Shown here: positions 1-8,976 of the stretch, in pieces
Layout of the letters: each line of letters opens with the position of its first letter
Numbering within the stretch: position 1 is the stretch's first letter
Made by a program: the position numbers and the translations under genes
Notes under the pieces: model-generated
The model's input: the letters and a program-made list of their open reading frames with translations, nothing else
The model's database searches: none
What the model was told of the DNA's origin: nothing
Assembly: GCF_001191005.1 (NCBI RefSeq)
Contig: NZ_CP012201.1
Span: forward strand, 3,968,001 to 4,032,000
Direction: 5' to 3'
DNA length: 64,000 nucleotides
From: Massilia sp. NR 4-1
GTDB lineage: Bacteria > Pseudomonadota > Gammaproteobacteria > Burkholderiales > Burkholderiaceae_D

Positions 1-721
1 CAGCCTGCCGCACCTGGACGTGTGCGGCATCGACTGCCATATCGGCTCGCAGCTGCTGGATGACGCGCCGCTGCTGGAGGCGCTCGACAAGCTGATCGAA
101 CTGATCGACACGCTCGACGCCGAAGGCATCCACCTGCACCACCTCGACATCGGCGGTGGCCTGGGCGTGGATTATGGCGAGGCAGGCGAAAGCGCGCCGG
201 TGCCGGTGGGCGACTACCTGGGCCGCCTGTTCCGCCGCGTCGACGCCTGGCGCGCCGAGCGCCACGGCGGCAAACCGATCAAGGTGATCTTCGAGCCGGG
301 CCGCTCCATCGTCGGCAATACCGGCGTGCTGCTGACGCGCGTGGAATTCCTCAAGCACGGCGAAGAGAAGAATTTCTGCATCGTCGATGCGGCCATGAAC
401 GATATGGCGCGTCCGGCCCTGTACCAGGCCTGGATGGATATGCAGCCGGTGCTGCAGTCCTCCACCGCCGGCGAAACTTTCGACGTGGTGGGGCCGATCT
501 GCGAATCGGGCGACTGGCTGGCGCGCGAGCGCGCGCTGGCGGTGGCGCCGGGCGATCTGCTGGTGATGCACACGGCCGGCGCCTATGGCATGACCATGGC
601 CTCGAACTACAACACGCGCGGCCGCGCCGCTGAAGTCATGGTCGATGGCGGCCAAACCCATCTGGTACGCCGCCGCGAAACGCCGCAAGAGCTGTTCGCG
701 CTGGAGTCGGTGCTCAAATAA
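1..721 (+). CDS. lysA: Diaminopimelate decarboxylase, C-terminal part (5' end outside window)
   Basis: Catalyses the last step of lysine synthesis: PLP-dependent decarboxylation of meso-diaminopimelate to L-lysine, in the cytoplasm. The reading frame is open from base 2, so the true start lies left of the window. Visible group IV decarboxylase landmarks, in order, are HIGS, the glycine-rich phosphate-binding GGGLG, EPGRS, and the dimer-interface CESGD that supplies the catalytic Cys. The C-terminal beta-barrel region with GAYGMTMASNYN follows. Identification is secure; only the N-terminal barrel portion with the PLP lysine is missing. A GC-rich hairpin (729-757) follows the stop, with no T-run. 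Confidence 0.95.
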   Translation, partial: SLPHLDVCGIDCHIGSQLLDDAPLLEALDKLIELIDTLDAEGIHLHHLDIGGGLGVDYGEAGESAPVPVGDYLGRLFRRVDAWRAERHGGKPIKVIFEPGRSIVGNTGVLLTRVEFLKHGEEKNFCIVDAAMNDMARPALYQAWMDMQPVLQSSTAGETFDVVGPICESGDWLARERALAVAPGDLLVMHTAGAYGMTMASNYNTRGRAAEVMVDGGQTHLVRRRETPQELFALESVLK

Positions 722-755
722 GCCTCCCGAGCCGCGCCCTAACATGGTGCGCGGC

Positions 756-992
756 TCAATCCTCAGGGCCGTCGGCGAAGATTTCTTCGAGGCTGAGCCC
801 GTCAGCAAATCGGTCGGCCCATAGGTCGAAATACTCTGTCGCGCCCCATTCCATTTGCCATAGATAATCTTCCGGCAGTGGGCCAAAGCGCTTGGCGAGG
901 ATACGCTCCAGCACCTGTTGTCTGGCACTCATCAACTGCCCATAAGCAAGCTGTTCAGCAAACGTCTCAAAATCGGGTATTTTGATTCGCAT
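756..992 (-). CDS. Small DUF4351-like protein
   Basis: About 78 residues if translation starts at ATG 990-992, which has a good GGGGAGGG ribosome-binding site about 8 nt upstream; an in-frame ATG at 1052 has no such support. The protein, with RFGPLPEDY in the middle and ADGLSLEEIF near the end, resembles the DUF4351 module normally found at the C-terminus of Rpn/transposase-like PD-(D/E)XK nucleases. Here it stands alone, without any nuclease domain upstream. It may be a free-standing DUF4351 protein or the surviving tail of a decayed gene. The stop codon lies within a hairpin (729-757) shared with the end of lysA. The family call is from memory of the motif, not a search. Confidence 0.5.
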   Translation of the reverse strand: MRIKIPDFETFAEQLAYGQLMSARQQVLERILAKRFGPLPEDYLWQMEWGATEYFDLWADRFADGLSLEEIFADGPED

Positions 993-1176
993 AGGATCGC
1001 CCTCCCCACGCATCAACATTTCACGCTTATGCGCCCCCGACTGGCCTGGCAAGCGCTGCCGCAGCCAGTTCGAAATCTGAATACTTCAAACGAAACAGCA
1101 CAACTACAACAATATTCGCAGGCCAGCAGCTGCTTGAGAATGCGCAGGCTTGGCGCATCCTCAAGCAGCGCATGCC

Positions 1177-1827
1177 TTAGTGGCAGCAGCCGGAACAGCC
1201 TTTGGCGGCGGCCGGGGCGGCGGCGCGCTTGCTGTAGGCCCACCACAGGCGCACGCCGAGTAGCGCGGCGACGATCAGGCCAAACAGGATGGGCTGGCTG
1301 AAATCGTGCTTGCCGGCCTTCATCCACCAGAAATGCAGGATGCCCAGCGGCGCGATGATGTAGACCAGCCGGTGCAGCCACTGCCAACGCTTGCCGCCCA
1401 GGCGCTTGACCATGCCGTTGGTACTGGTGATGGCCAGCGGCAGCAGCAGCACGAAGGCGCTGAAGCCGACGGTGATGAAGGGCCGCTTCAGCACGTCCTT
1501 CCACATGGCCTGCACGTCGAAGAAATGGTCGAACCAGAGGAAGGTGAGGAAGTGCAGGAAGGCGTAGAAGAAGGCATACAGGCCCAGCATGCGGCGCAGG
1601 CGGATCAGCCAATGCCATTGCGTCAGGCGGCGCAACGGCGTCACCGCCAGCGTGAGGCAGAGGAAGTACAGCGTCCAGTCGCCGCTGCCGCGCGTGATGA
1701 ATTGCAGCGGCTCGACCAGCTGGCCGCTGACCGTGAGCCAAGCCATGCGCACAAAGGGCAGCAGCGCCAGCACGAAGACGGCGAGCTTGATGCGGGACAG
1801 CTGCTTGGGAGTGGGGAAGAAGTCCAT
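1177..1827 (-). CDS. msrQ: Haem-binding membrane subunit MsrQ
   Basis: 216 residues, usual for MsrQ (YedZ). This integral inner-membrane b-type haem protein passes electrons from the quinone pool or flavin reductases to the periplasmic reductase MsrP, which repairs methionine sulfoxide in envelope proteins. About six hydrophobic helices are visible with the ferric-reductase-like transmembrane fold, and histidines in helices such as the FYAFLHFLTFLWFDH stretch suit haem ligation. It starts 5 nt after the msrP stop, so the two are co-transcribed and probably translationally coupled. The C-terminus carries an unusual Cys/His tail (CSGCCH). Confidence 0.92.
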   Translation of the reverse strand: MDFFPTPKQLSRIKLAVFVLALLPFVRMAWLTVSGQLVEPLQFITRGSGDWTLYFLCLTLAVTPLRRLTQWHWLIRLRRMLGLYAFFYAFLHFLTFLWFDHFFDVQAMWKDVLKRPFITVGFSAFVLLLPLAITSTNGMVKRLGGKRWQWLHRLVYIIAPLGILHFWWMKAGKHDFSQPILFGLIVAALLGVRLWWAYSKRAAAPAAAKGCSGCCH

Positions 1828-1832
1828 ATCGT

Positions 1833-2810
1833 TCAGAAGAATTTTTTCAGGTCCATGCCGCTGTAGAGGGAGGCCACGTCGCTATAGCCGTTGAACATCA
1901 GCGTCTTGCGCTTGCGCACGAAGAAGCCGTCCTCGCCGATGCGGCGCTCGCTGGCCTGCGCCCAGCGCGGGTGGTCGACTTCGGGATTCACGTTCGAGTA
2001 GAAACCGTATTCCGAGGGCGCGGCCAGATTCCAGGCGGTGCGCGGCATCTCGCGCACGAAGCGGATCTTGACGATGGACTTGGCCGACTTGAAGCCATAC
2101 TTCCACGGCACCACAATACGCACCGGCGCGCCATTCTGCTTGGGCAGGGTTTCGCCGTACATGCCCAGGGTAAGCAGGGTCAGCGGATGGTTGGCCTCGT
2201 CCAGGCGCAAGCCTTCGACATAGGGCCATTGCAGCACGCGGCTGCCCACACCGGGCATCTGCTTCTTGTCGGCCAGGGTGATGAATTCCACGTATTTGGC
2301 GTTGCCGGTCGGCTCGACGCGTTTGATCAGTTCGGACAGCGAATAGCCGACCCAGGGAATCACCATCGACCAACCTTCCACGCAGCGCAGGCGGTAGACG
2401 CGCTCTTCGAGCGGCGCCAGCTTGAGCAGGGCATCCAGATCGAGCGTCAGCGGCTTTTTCACCTCGCCCTCGATGCTCACGGTCCAGGGCTGGGTTTTCA
2501 GCGTGTGCGCATTCTGCGCCGGGTCGCTTTTGTCGGTGCCGAATTCGTAGAAATTATTGTAGCTGGTCGCGTCCTTGTAAGCGCTTTGCTTGTCGAGGGC
2601 GGAATAGGCGGGATTGAGCTTGGCGGCCAGTTTCGGATTCAAGCCCTGGGCCAGGGCTTCCTGGTCCAGCGATTCGAGCAGGACGCCGCTGGCCACCGCG
2701 CCCAGCGCCATCTGGCGCAGGAAACTGCGGCGCGATTCGAAGACGGCGCGCGGGGTAATTTCAGATGGAAACGGCAGGTCAATGCCGTTTGGACTCCGTT
2801 TGATCAACAT
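1833..2810 (-). CDS. msrP: Protein-methionine-sulfoxide reductase catalytic subunit MsrP
   Basis: 325 residues. Periplasmic molybdopterin enzyme that reduces both R and S methionine sulfoxide in oxidised envelope proteins, fed by MsrQ. The start at 2810 is preceded by TGGAG; the open frame extends further upstream but without homology. A twin-arginine signal (SRRSFLRQM, residues 26-34) followed by a hydrophobic stretch predicts folded Tat export. The molybdenum-ligating cysteine is visible at about residue 143 in RLRCVEGW. First gene of the msrP-msrQ pair. Confidence 0.95.
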   Translation of the reverse strand: MLIKRSPNGIDLPFPSEITPRAVFESRRSFLRQMALGAVASGVLLESLDQEALAQGLNPKLAAKLNPAYSALDKQSAYKDATSYNNFYEFGTDKSDPAQNAHTLKTQPWTVSIEGEVKKPLTLDLDALLKLAPLEERVYRLRCVEGWSMVIPWVGYSLSELIKRVEPTGNAKYVEFITLADKKQMPGVGSRVLQWPYVEGLRLDEANHPLTLLTLGMYGETLPKQNGAPVRIVVPWKYGFKSAKSIVKIRFVREMPRTAWNLAAPSEYGFYSNVNPEVDHPRWAQASERRIGEDGFFVRKRKTLMFNGYSDVASLYSGMDLKKFF

Positions 2811-2893
2811 GGCAACTCCAGGAAAAAGGTGCGGGCTTGCTGCTTTGGTCGGGCCAGATAGCGAAACCTTACACCTCTTTCCTGAAAGCTGTT

Positions 2894-4045
2894 TTAAAGC
2901 TTGCCGTAAGAATGCAGGCCGGAGAGGAACATATTGACGCCCAGGAAAGCAAACGTCGTCACCAGCAGGCCGACCAGCGCCCACCAAGCCAGGAAGCGGC
3001 CGCGCAGGCCCGTCACCAGGCGCATATGCAGCCAGGCCGCATAGTTGAGCCAGACGATCAGGGCCCAGGTTTCTTTCGGGTCCCAGGACCAGTAACCGCC
3101 CCAGGCTTCGGCCGCCCACAGCGCGCCCAGGATGGTGGCGATGGTGAAGAAGGCGAAGCCGGCCGAGATCGACTTGTACATCACATCGTCCAGCAACTCC
3201 AGCGCCGGCAGGCGGTCCACCAGGTAGCCCGAGGATTTGAGCAGGTAGGCGCCGGCCACCATGGCCGCCAGCGAGAAGGTGCCGTAGCCGATGAAGTTGG
3301 CCGGGACGTGGATCTTCATCCACCAGCTTTGCAGGGCCGGCACCAGGGGCTGGATTTCCGCCGCGTCGCGCGACACCGTGTACCACAGCAGGAAGCCGAC
3401 GGCCGCCGAGATCACCAGCAGCACGAACGCCCCCAGCTGCTGGGTGTTGTAGCGTTTTTCATAGTAGAGGTAGAACATCGCCGTGATCAGGGCGAACAGG
3501 ATGAAGACCTCGTACAGATTGGAAATGGGGATGTGGCCGACGTCGCTGCCGATCAAGTAGGACTCGTACCAGCGCACCAGCATGCCGGTGGTGCCCAGGA
3601 TCACGCCGGCCCAGCACAGCTTGGAGCCGACGGTGAAGCCCATGCCCGAACGCAGGCCCAGGCCGATCAGATAGAACAGGGTGGAGAGGAAGAACATCAC
3701 GCTCATCCACAGGATGGCCGACTGGCTCGACAGCATATTGCGCAGCCAGAATTTCTGGTTCGCCATATTCAAGTCGCCCGCATACAGGGCGATGGCGGCC
3801 AGCGCCAGCACGGCCGTCAGCGGCATCAGCCAGCGCACCGGCTTCCAGTGCCAGCCCAGGGCGGCAAAGGTGGGCGCGCAGGCGAGCAGGATCACTTTTT
3901 CATAAATGTCCATATACGCGCCGAAACGGTTCAGCGCGAACAGGGCGGCGCCCAGCAGGCCGACGGCGAACAGCCAGTCGATCCAGTTGAGGCGCTTGAA
4001 ATAGCCGGGCGCCTCGGTATAGGTTTGGGTTTGCGTGATTTCCAT
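2894..4045 (-). CDS. ccsB: Cytochrome c biogenesis protein CcsB (CcmC/CcsA-type haem handler)
   Basis: 383 residues from the ATG at 4045, which follows GGAGAGG by 5 nt; the ATG 15 nt upstream lacks this. Multi-helix inner-membrane protein of the CcmC/CcsA family, the half of the system II machinery that carries haem and attaches it to CxxCH apocytochromes. The tryptophan-rich WWD signature WGGYWSWDPKETWALIVW is clear in the C-terminal half, flanked by conserved histidines. It lies directly downstream of resB (27-nt gap), forming the two-component CcsBA synthase with it. Naming of the two parts differs between organisms. Confidence 0.93.
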   Translation of the reverse strand: MEITQTQTYTEAPGYFKRLNWIDWLFAVGLLGAALFALNRFGAYMDIYEKVILLACAPTFAALGWHWKPVRWLMPLTAVLALAAIALYAGDLNMANQKFWLRNMLSSQSAILWMSVMFFLSTLFYLIGLGLRSGMGFTVGSKLCWAGVILGTTGMLVRWYESYLIGSDVGHIPISNLYEVFILFALITAMFYLYYEKRYNTQQLGAFVLLVISAAVGFLLWYTVSRDAAEIQPLVPALQSWWMKIHVPANFIGYGTFSLAAMVAGAYLLKSSGYLVDRLPALELLDDVMYKSISAGFAFFTIATILGALWAAEAWGGYWSWDPKETWALIVWLNYAAWLHMRLVTGLRGRFLAWWALVGLLVTTFAFLGVNMFLSGLHSYGKL

Positions 4046-4072
4046 TATTCCTCTCCACAACGTAGCATCAGC

Positions 4073-6163
4073 TTACGCCGATTGCGGCAGTTTTTCCTTC
4101 ATTTCGGTGAATTCCTTATCGAAGTCCAGGGTGCGGCGCTGGGTGCTCATGGCCATCAACGCGTGCGTGCCCTGCCCTTCATCCTTGATCCAGACCCACA
4201 GGCGGCGTTCGCGGATATAGAACATGGCGAACACGCCCAGCACCAGGAACAGGCAGCCGAGGTAGACCACGGTCTTGCCGGGCGACTTCGTGACCTGGAA
4301 GACCGAAGCCTTCACTTCGGTGAATTCGTCGAGCTGCAGATAGATCGGGGCGCCGTAGAAGAAGGCATCCGACAAGGCATTGGTGGCCAGCTGCAGATAG
4401 CGCGCATGCTTCTCGTCGGCCGCGACCGGGGCCATGCCCGCCTTGTCGCGCGCGAGTTGCCACAGTTCCCACAGCGTGCCGTTCAGGATCTTCATGAAGA
4501 TGTCGGCGGCCTTGGATTGCTCCAGCTCCGGCACTTTTTCCAGGAAGCGGGTGATGGCCATGAAACCGCCCTGCTTGTCGTCGCCGGCGAAGATTTCCAG
4601 ACTCTTCAGCGCGGACTCGCGCAGCTGCTGGTTCAGCGCGGCATTCGCGGTGGCATTGGCCGGCGCGGCGCGGCGCGCATAGCGTTCGGCGGCGCTGGCG
4701 CGCAGGGCCGGGTCTTGCAGCGCGGCGCGCAGGCGCATCCAGTCGCGCACGCTATATTCGTCGTCGGCCGGAATGCGCAGATAGCTGAAAGCATCGTTCG
4801 GATTGGCGCGCACGCCGGCCAGGAAGACGGTGGCGCCCTCCAGCTCCAGCGGCTGCATATAGTTCTGGAATTCGCGCGCCTGGCCGGTCTTGTCGCGCAG
4901 CTTGTACTGCACGCTGGGGCCGACGTTCTTCAGATCCTTGTTGTTGGCGGTCTTGGCGGCCGAACCTAGGTGCTTGTCCAGGCTGCGCGCGAATTCCTTG
5001 TTCAAGTCTTCGCCCTTGGTCACGGCGCGCGCATCCTGGCTGGCCATGTTTTCCACATTGAAGGGCCGGAAGCCCGACCATTCGATGGTGTAATCCTCGG
5101 TCATCGGCGTGCTGGCGTTGACTTCACCGCTCAGTTCGAACTGCCCGGCCTGGGCGCCCTTCATCGGATAGCCTTTGAGCTTGAGCTTGGTGCCGCCGTC
5201 CTCGAAGCTGGACTGGTAGACCGCCAGGCCCTTGTAGACCAGGGGTTTGTTGACTTCGATGGTGGCGGGGAAGGTCTTGCCGTTCTCCTTGTCGCGGATC
5301 AGCACGTCGCTGGCGAACAGCTTGGGCATGCCGGTGCTGTAGAAATCGATGGTGAATTTCTTCAGTTCGATGGTGAAGGGCAATTCCTGGATCAGCACGC
5401 CATCGGCGCGCGGGATGATGGCCGTATCGCTGGCCTGGCCTTCGGGAATCGCGGTATTGGCGCGGAAGGTCGGGTTGGCCTGGCTCAGGCGGTGCTGCTG
5501 GGGAATCTCGGAAATCAGGCCGCCGCCGGTGAACGGGGTCTTGCCCATGGTCCATTCCTGCACGCGGATCGGCATGTCGGAGTCGAGCAGGCCGCCGACG
5601 CAGATGATGACGATGGCGGCGTGGGCGAAGATATAGCCGAATTTATTGCCGGCGCCGCGTTTGGCGGTCAGCAGCAAGGCCTGGTCTTTTTCGATGATGC
5701 GGGTCTGGTAGCCGGCGTGCTGCAGGCGGGTGGCGGTCTGCTGGGCCAGGGCGGCGCGCGCCAGCGGCGTGGTCCATTCGCTGTGGTGGTGGAAGTTGCG
5801 CAGCGATTGTTCGCGCACATGTTCGCGCCAGCTGCGCATATCCTTCAGCATCTTGGGCGTATTGCGCACGATGCAAAGCGAGGTCGAGACCACCAGGAAG
5901 CCCATGATGAGCAGGAACCACCAGGCGGAGTAGACCGCATACAAGCTCAGTTTATTGAAGACTTCGAACCAGAAAGGACCAAACTGGTTGATGTAATTGC
6001 TCATGGCCTGGTTCTGCTGCAGCACCGTGCCGAGGATCGAGGCGATTGCTATCATCGTCAGGAGACTGATAGCAAAACGCATCGAGGACAGCAGCTCAAA
6101 CGCTTCGTGCAGAGTGGGTCGGTGGCTGGCCGGCGGGGCGGCGGTGGTACTGGCGGTGCTCAT
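4073..6163 (-). CDS. resB: Cytochrome c biogenesis protein ResB
   Basis: 696 residues from the ATG at 6163 (MSTASTTA); an upstream in-frame ATG at 6217 would add 18 residues without homology. ResB/Ccs1-type partner of the system II haem-ligation complex: three N-terminal membrane helices, a large periplasmic domain starting around residue 200, and a last helix near the C-terminus (KTVVYLGCLFLVLGVFAMF). It precedes ccsB in the same transcript and sits next to a cytochrome c4 gene, one likely client. It is longer than Bacillus ResB, as is usual in betaproteobacteria. Confidence 0.93.
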   Translation of the reverse strand: MSTASTTAAPPASHRPTLHEAFELLSSMRFAISLLTMIAIASILGTVLQQNQAMSNYINQFGPFWFEVFNKLSLYAVYSAWWFLLIMGFLVVSTSLCIVRNTPKMLKDMRSWREHVREQSLRNFHHHSEWTTPLARAALAQQTATRLQHAGYQTRIIEKDQALLLTAKRGAGNKFGYIFAHAAIVIICVGGLLDSDMPIRVQEWTMGKTPFTGGGLISEIPQQHRLSQANPTFRANTAIPEGQASDTAIIPRADGVLIQELPFTIELKKFTIDFYSTGMPKLFASDVLIRDKENGKTFPATIEVNKPLVYKGLAVYQSSFEDGGTKLKLKGYPMKGAQAGQFELSGEVNASTPMTEDYTIEWSGFRPFNVENMASQDARAVTKGEDLNKEFARSLDKHLGSAAKTANNKDLKNVGPSVQYKLRDKTGQAREFQNYMQPLELEGATVFLAGVRANPNDAFSYLRIPADDEYSVRDWMRLRAALQDPALRASAAERYARRAAPANATANAALNQQLRESALKSLEIFAGDDKQGGFMAITRFLEKVPELEQSKAADIFMKILNGTLWELWQLARDKAGMAPVAADEKHARYLQLATNALSDAFFYGAPIYLQLDEFTEVKASVFQVTKSPGKTVVYLGCLFLVLGVFAMFYIRERRLWVWIKDEGQGTHALMAMSTQRRTLDFDKEFTEMKEKLPQSA

Positions 6164-6220
6164 GCGGATGTCTTCACAAAAGGGACGGAACCAGGCAGGC
6201 AGGCAGGAGGATACCAATAA

Positions 6221-6251
6221 AAAGGGCAGCCCGCTTACGCGGCCGCCCTTT
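6221..6251 (-). terminator. Rho-independent terminator after cytochrome c4 gene
   Basis: An 11-bp stem with one mismatch (AAAGGGC.. / ..GCCCTTT) and 9-nt loop is followed on the minus strand by a T-rich tract. It lies between the cytochrome c4 gene and resB, so it should separate the two transcripts. Confidence 0.75.
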
Positions 6252-6320
6252 ATACTGCCTGAACCGTCCTGTGCGCTTAAAGCAGACTTAAAGCAGTCGG
6301 CGCGGGACTATCGGAGGTGG

Positions 6321-6989
6321 TTATTTCAAGCCGGCCACGTAGTCAGCCACGGCCTTCATTTCCTCGTCGGACATGCGTTTGGCGATGGTGCTCATTTCCG
6401 GGCTGTTCTTGCGGCCATCGGCCTTGAACAGGGCCAGCTGGGCAGCGGTGTAATCCTGGTGCTGGCCGCCGATGCGTGGATAGGTGGCAGGCATGCCGGC
6501 GCCGGCAGGACCATGGCAGCTGGCGCAGGCTGGAACGTTCTTCTCGGCGATGCCGCCGCGGTAGATCTTCTTGCCCAGTTCCACCGTTTCTTTATTTTTG
6601 GCGGCACCCGGTTTCGAGGTCTGGGTCGCCAGGTAGGCGGCGATGTTTTTCTTTTCCTCGTCCGACAGCATCTTGGAGAAGGTGGTCATCACCGGCTGGC
6701 TGCGCGACGGGCCTTCGAAGCTCACCAGCTGTTTGTAGAGATACGCTTCCGGCTGGCCGGCCAGTTTCGGGTTGGCGGTGATGGTCGAATTGCCGGCGGC
6801 GCCGTGGCAGGACACGCAAGCTGGCAGGCCGCGCGCTGCATCGCCATCGGCGTACAGGGTAGCGCCTTTAGCGGCATCGGGCTTGGCTGCGGCCGGTGCG
6901 TGTTTCGCGTCGGCCGCCGATGCCACGCCGGAAACGGCCAGCAGTGCAACGAACAAGGATTTTATAAATGGTGAATTCGCACGATTCAT
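6321..6989 (-). CDS. Dihaem cytochrome c4
   Basis: 222 residues with a Sec signal peptide ending near residue 25 (GVASAADA). Two c-type haem sites, CVSCH (58-62) and CASCH (155-159), each followed by a methionine in a helical domain, give the tandem two-domain layout of cytochrome c4. This periplasmic electron carrier passes electrons from the bc1 complex or other donors to terminal oxidases. Neighbouring resB-ccsB encode the machinery that attaches haem to such proteins, but a terminator separates the two units. A candidate promoter lies at 7045-7072. Confidence 0.93.
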   Translation of the reverse strand: MNRANSPFIKSLFVALLAVSGVASAADAKHAPAAAKPDAAKGATLYADGDAARGLPACVSCHGAAGNSTITANPKLAGQPEAYLYKQLVSFEGPSRSQPVMTTFSKMLSDEEKKNIAAYLATQTSKPGAAKNKETVELGKKIYRGGIAEKNVPACASCHGPAGAGMPATYPRIGGQHQDYTAAQLALFKADGRKNSPEMSTIAKRMSDEEMKAVADYVAGLK

Positions 6990-7044
6990 TCAGACACCCT
7001 GAGACAGATTAGAATTAGTAATAATTATTGCTGTATCAGCTCGC

Positions 7045-7072
7045 CTTATATTTCTGGCAGATCGCTCCGCAA
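7045..7072 (-). promoter_or_regulatory. Candidate sigma-70 promoter for cytochrome c4
   Basis: Minus strand TTGCGG, 16-nt spacer, TATAAG; 3/6 and 5/6 matches to consensus. It sits about 55 nt upstream of the cytochrome c4 start in an AT-rich stretch of the divergent region shared with engB. Confidence 0.4.
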
Positions 7073-7150
7073 CAGCAATTCGCAACCCCTTATTGTACAA
7101 TAGCTTTATCGCGTTAATGCTCCCTTTTGTTGTAATTCCCTCTCACTCCC

Positions 7151-7861
7151 ATGTCCAAGCTCTGGCAAGCCCGCTTCTTCACTACTGTAAACCACCTGCG
7201 CGACCTGCCTCGCACCAGCGTGCCGGAAATCGCATTTGCCGGCCGTTCGAATGCCGGCAAATCGACCGCTATTAATATTCTGTGCAATCAAAAAGGTCTG
7301 GCATTTGCATCTAAAACTCCAGGCCGTACCCAGCATATTAATTTCTTTTCGATCGGCGGCGCCCATGTGGCGATGCACCGCAAGGACGAAACCAATGTCG
7401 ACGAAATCCAGGCGCTGATCGCCGACTTGCCCGGCTACGGCTATGCCGAAGTGTCGGGCGACGCCAAGCTGCATTGGCAGCGTCTGCTGGGCGACTATGT
7501 GCAGCGGCGCGACCAGCTGGCCGCCCTGATCCTGATCATGGATGCGCGCCGCCCGTTTACCGAACTCGATATCCAGATGCTTGAATGGTTCGCCCCAACC
7601 GGCAAGCCGATCCACTGCATCTTGACCAAGGTTGACAAGCTCAACCGCAATGAATCCGTCAACGTCCTGCGCCAGGCGCAAGCCAAACTGGACAGCTACG
7701 TCGACGAAGACGGCGAAGGTTTCCCCTTCACCGTACAGCTGTTCTCCGCGCTCAAGCGCATCGGCATCGACGAAGCCACCGCCAAGATTGAGGAATTGGC
7801 CGGTCTGGCCGGCGACGCAGATGCACCGGATGACGCCGACGCGCCCGGAACGGACCAATAA
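7151..7861 (+). CDS. engB: Ribosome-biogenesis GTPase EngB/YsxC (YihA)
   Basis: 236 residues. Essential TRAFAC-class GTPase that helps late assembly of the 50S subunit. The G1 loop GRSNAGKST is at residues 31-39, followed by the G2 threonine region in TPGRTQHINFF, G3 DLPGYGYA and G4 TKVDKLN. The C-terminus has an extra acidic tail rich in Asp and Ala (DADAPDDADAP), absent from the shorter E. coli protein. Transcribed away from cytochrome c4 and 20 nt upstream of hemB, so the two may be co-transcribed. Confidence 0.95.
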   Translation: MSKLWQARFFTTVNHLRDLPRTSVPEIAFAGRSNAGKSTAINILCNQKGLAFASKTPGRTQHINFFSIGGAHVAMHRKDETNVDEIQALIADLPGYGYAEVSGDAKLHWQRLLGDYVQRRDQLAALILIMDARRPFTELDIQMLEWFAPTGKPIHCILTKVDKLNRNESVNVLRQAQAKLDSYVDEDGEGFPFTVQLFSALKRIGIDEATAKIEELAGLAGDADAPDDADAPGTDQ

Positions 7862-7881
7862 TATTCATAGGAACCCAAGCG

Positions 7882-8898
7882 ATGCACCATCCTCAAGTCT
7901 CCGCACAATTCCCTGCGATCCGCATGCGCCGCATGCGCCGCGACCCGTTCTCGCGCGCCCTGATGCGCGAAAACGTGGTGACGGCCGCCGACCTGATCTA
8001 CCCGGTCTTCATCCTGGACGGCAGCAACCGGCGCGAGCCGGTGGCCTCGATGCCGGGCGTGGAGCGCGTGTCGGTGGACGTGCTGCTGAAGGTGGCGGAA
8101 GAGTGCGTGGCCCTGGGCATTCCCGTGCTGGCCCTGTTCCCGAATATCGACGCCGCGCTGAAAACGCCGGACGGCGTGGAAGCGACCAATCCCGACGGCC
8201 TGGTGCCGCGCGCCGTGCGCGCGCTGAAGCAAGCCTTCCCCGAGCTGGGCATCCTGACCGACGTCGCGCTCGACCCGTACACCAGCCACGGCCAGGACGG
8301 CCTGCTCGATGCCAACGGCTACGTCATCAATGACGCCACCACCGAGATGCTGGTGCGCCAGGCGCTGACCCAGGCCGACGCCGGCGTCGACGTGGTCGCC
8401 CCGTCCGACATGATGGATGGCCGCATCGGCGCCATCCGCGCCGCGCTGGAAGCCAAGGGCCACATCCACACCCGCATCATGGCTTACTCGGCCAAATACG
8501 CCTCCGCCTTCTATGGCCCCTTCCGCGACGCGGTCGGCTCGGCCGGCACCCTGGGCAAGGCCGACAAGAACACTTACCAGATGGATCCGGCCAACAGCGA
8601 CGAAGCGCTGCGCGAAGTCGCGCTCGACCTCAACGAAGGCGCCGATATGGTGATGGTCAAGCCCGGCATGCCCTATCTCGACATCGTGCGCCGCGTAAAG
8701 GATGAGTTCAAAGTGCCGACCTTCGCCTACCAGGTCAGCGGCGAATACGCGATGCTGAAAGCCGCCGCCCAGAATGGCTGGCTGGACCATGACAAGGTGA
8801 TGATGGAATCCATGCTCGCCTTCAAGCGCGCCGGCGCCGACGGCGTGCTGACCTACTTCGCCCTCGACATCGCCCGCAAGCTCAAGGCCAGCGCCTGA
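7882..8898 (+). CDS. hemB: Delta-aminolevulinic acid dehydratase (porphobilinogen synthase)
   Basis: 338 residues. Condenses two 5-aminolevulinate molecules to porphobilinogen in haem synthesis. The two Schiff-base lysines are at about residues 205 (AYSAKYASAFYGPF) and 260 (VMVKPGMPYLD). The active-site metal segment reads DVALDPYTSHGQDG: the three zinc-ligand cysteines of the mammalian type are replaced, so this is the magnesium/other-metal type common in proteobacteria. Preceded by AGGA. Haem supply fits the adjacent cytochrome maturation genes. A strong terminator follows. Confidence 0.96.
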   Translation: MHHPQVSAQFPAIRMRRMRRDPFSRALMRENVVTAADLIYPVFILDGSNRREPVASMPGVERVSVDVLLKVAEECVALGIPVLALFPNIDAALKTPDGVEATNPDGLVPRAVRALKQAFPELGILTDVALDPYTSHGQDGLLDANGYVINDATTEMLVRQALTQADAGVDVVAPSDMMDGRIGAIRAALEAKGHIHTRIMAYSAKYASAFYGPFRDAVGSAGTLGKADKNTYQMDPANSDEALREVALDLNEGADMVMVKPGMPYLDIVRRVKDEFKVPTFAYQVSGEYAMLKAAAQNGWLDHDKVMMESMLAFKRAGADGVLTYFALDIARKLKASA

Positions 8899-8920
8899 AA
8901 CCAGCGCCAGCGCTGAGCGG

Positions 8921-8964
8921 ATAAAAAATCCCACCGTGGCGGAAGGCCGCGGTGGGATTTTTTT
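8921..8964. terminator. Bidirectional terminator between hemB and the convergent TonB-like gene
   Basis: Hairpin with a stem of about 12 bp (TCCCACCG/CGGTGGGA core) flanked by an A-run on the left and a T7 run on the right. It can terminate hemB rightward and the 8977-9885 gene leftward. Confidence 0.9.
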
Positions 8965-8976
8965 CGCGCGGCAAGG

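Noticed and set aside
1013..1741. 242-residue minus-strand frame overlapping msrQ
   Set aside because: Out-of-frame with msrQ, His/Arg/Pro-rich; msrQ itself is clear.
2837..4969. 710-residue plus-strand open frame
   Set aside because: Antisense to ccsB and resB, low-complexity Gln/His/Arg; the minus-strand genes are unmistakable.
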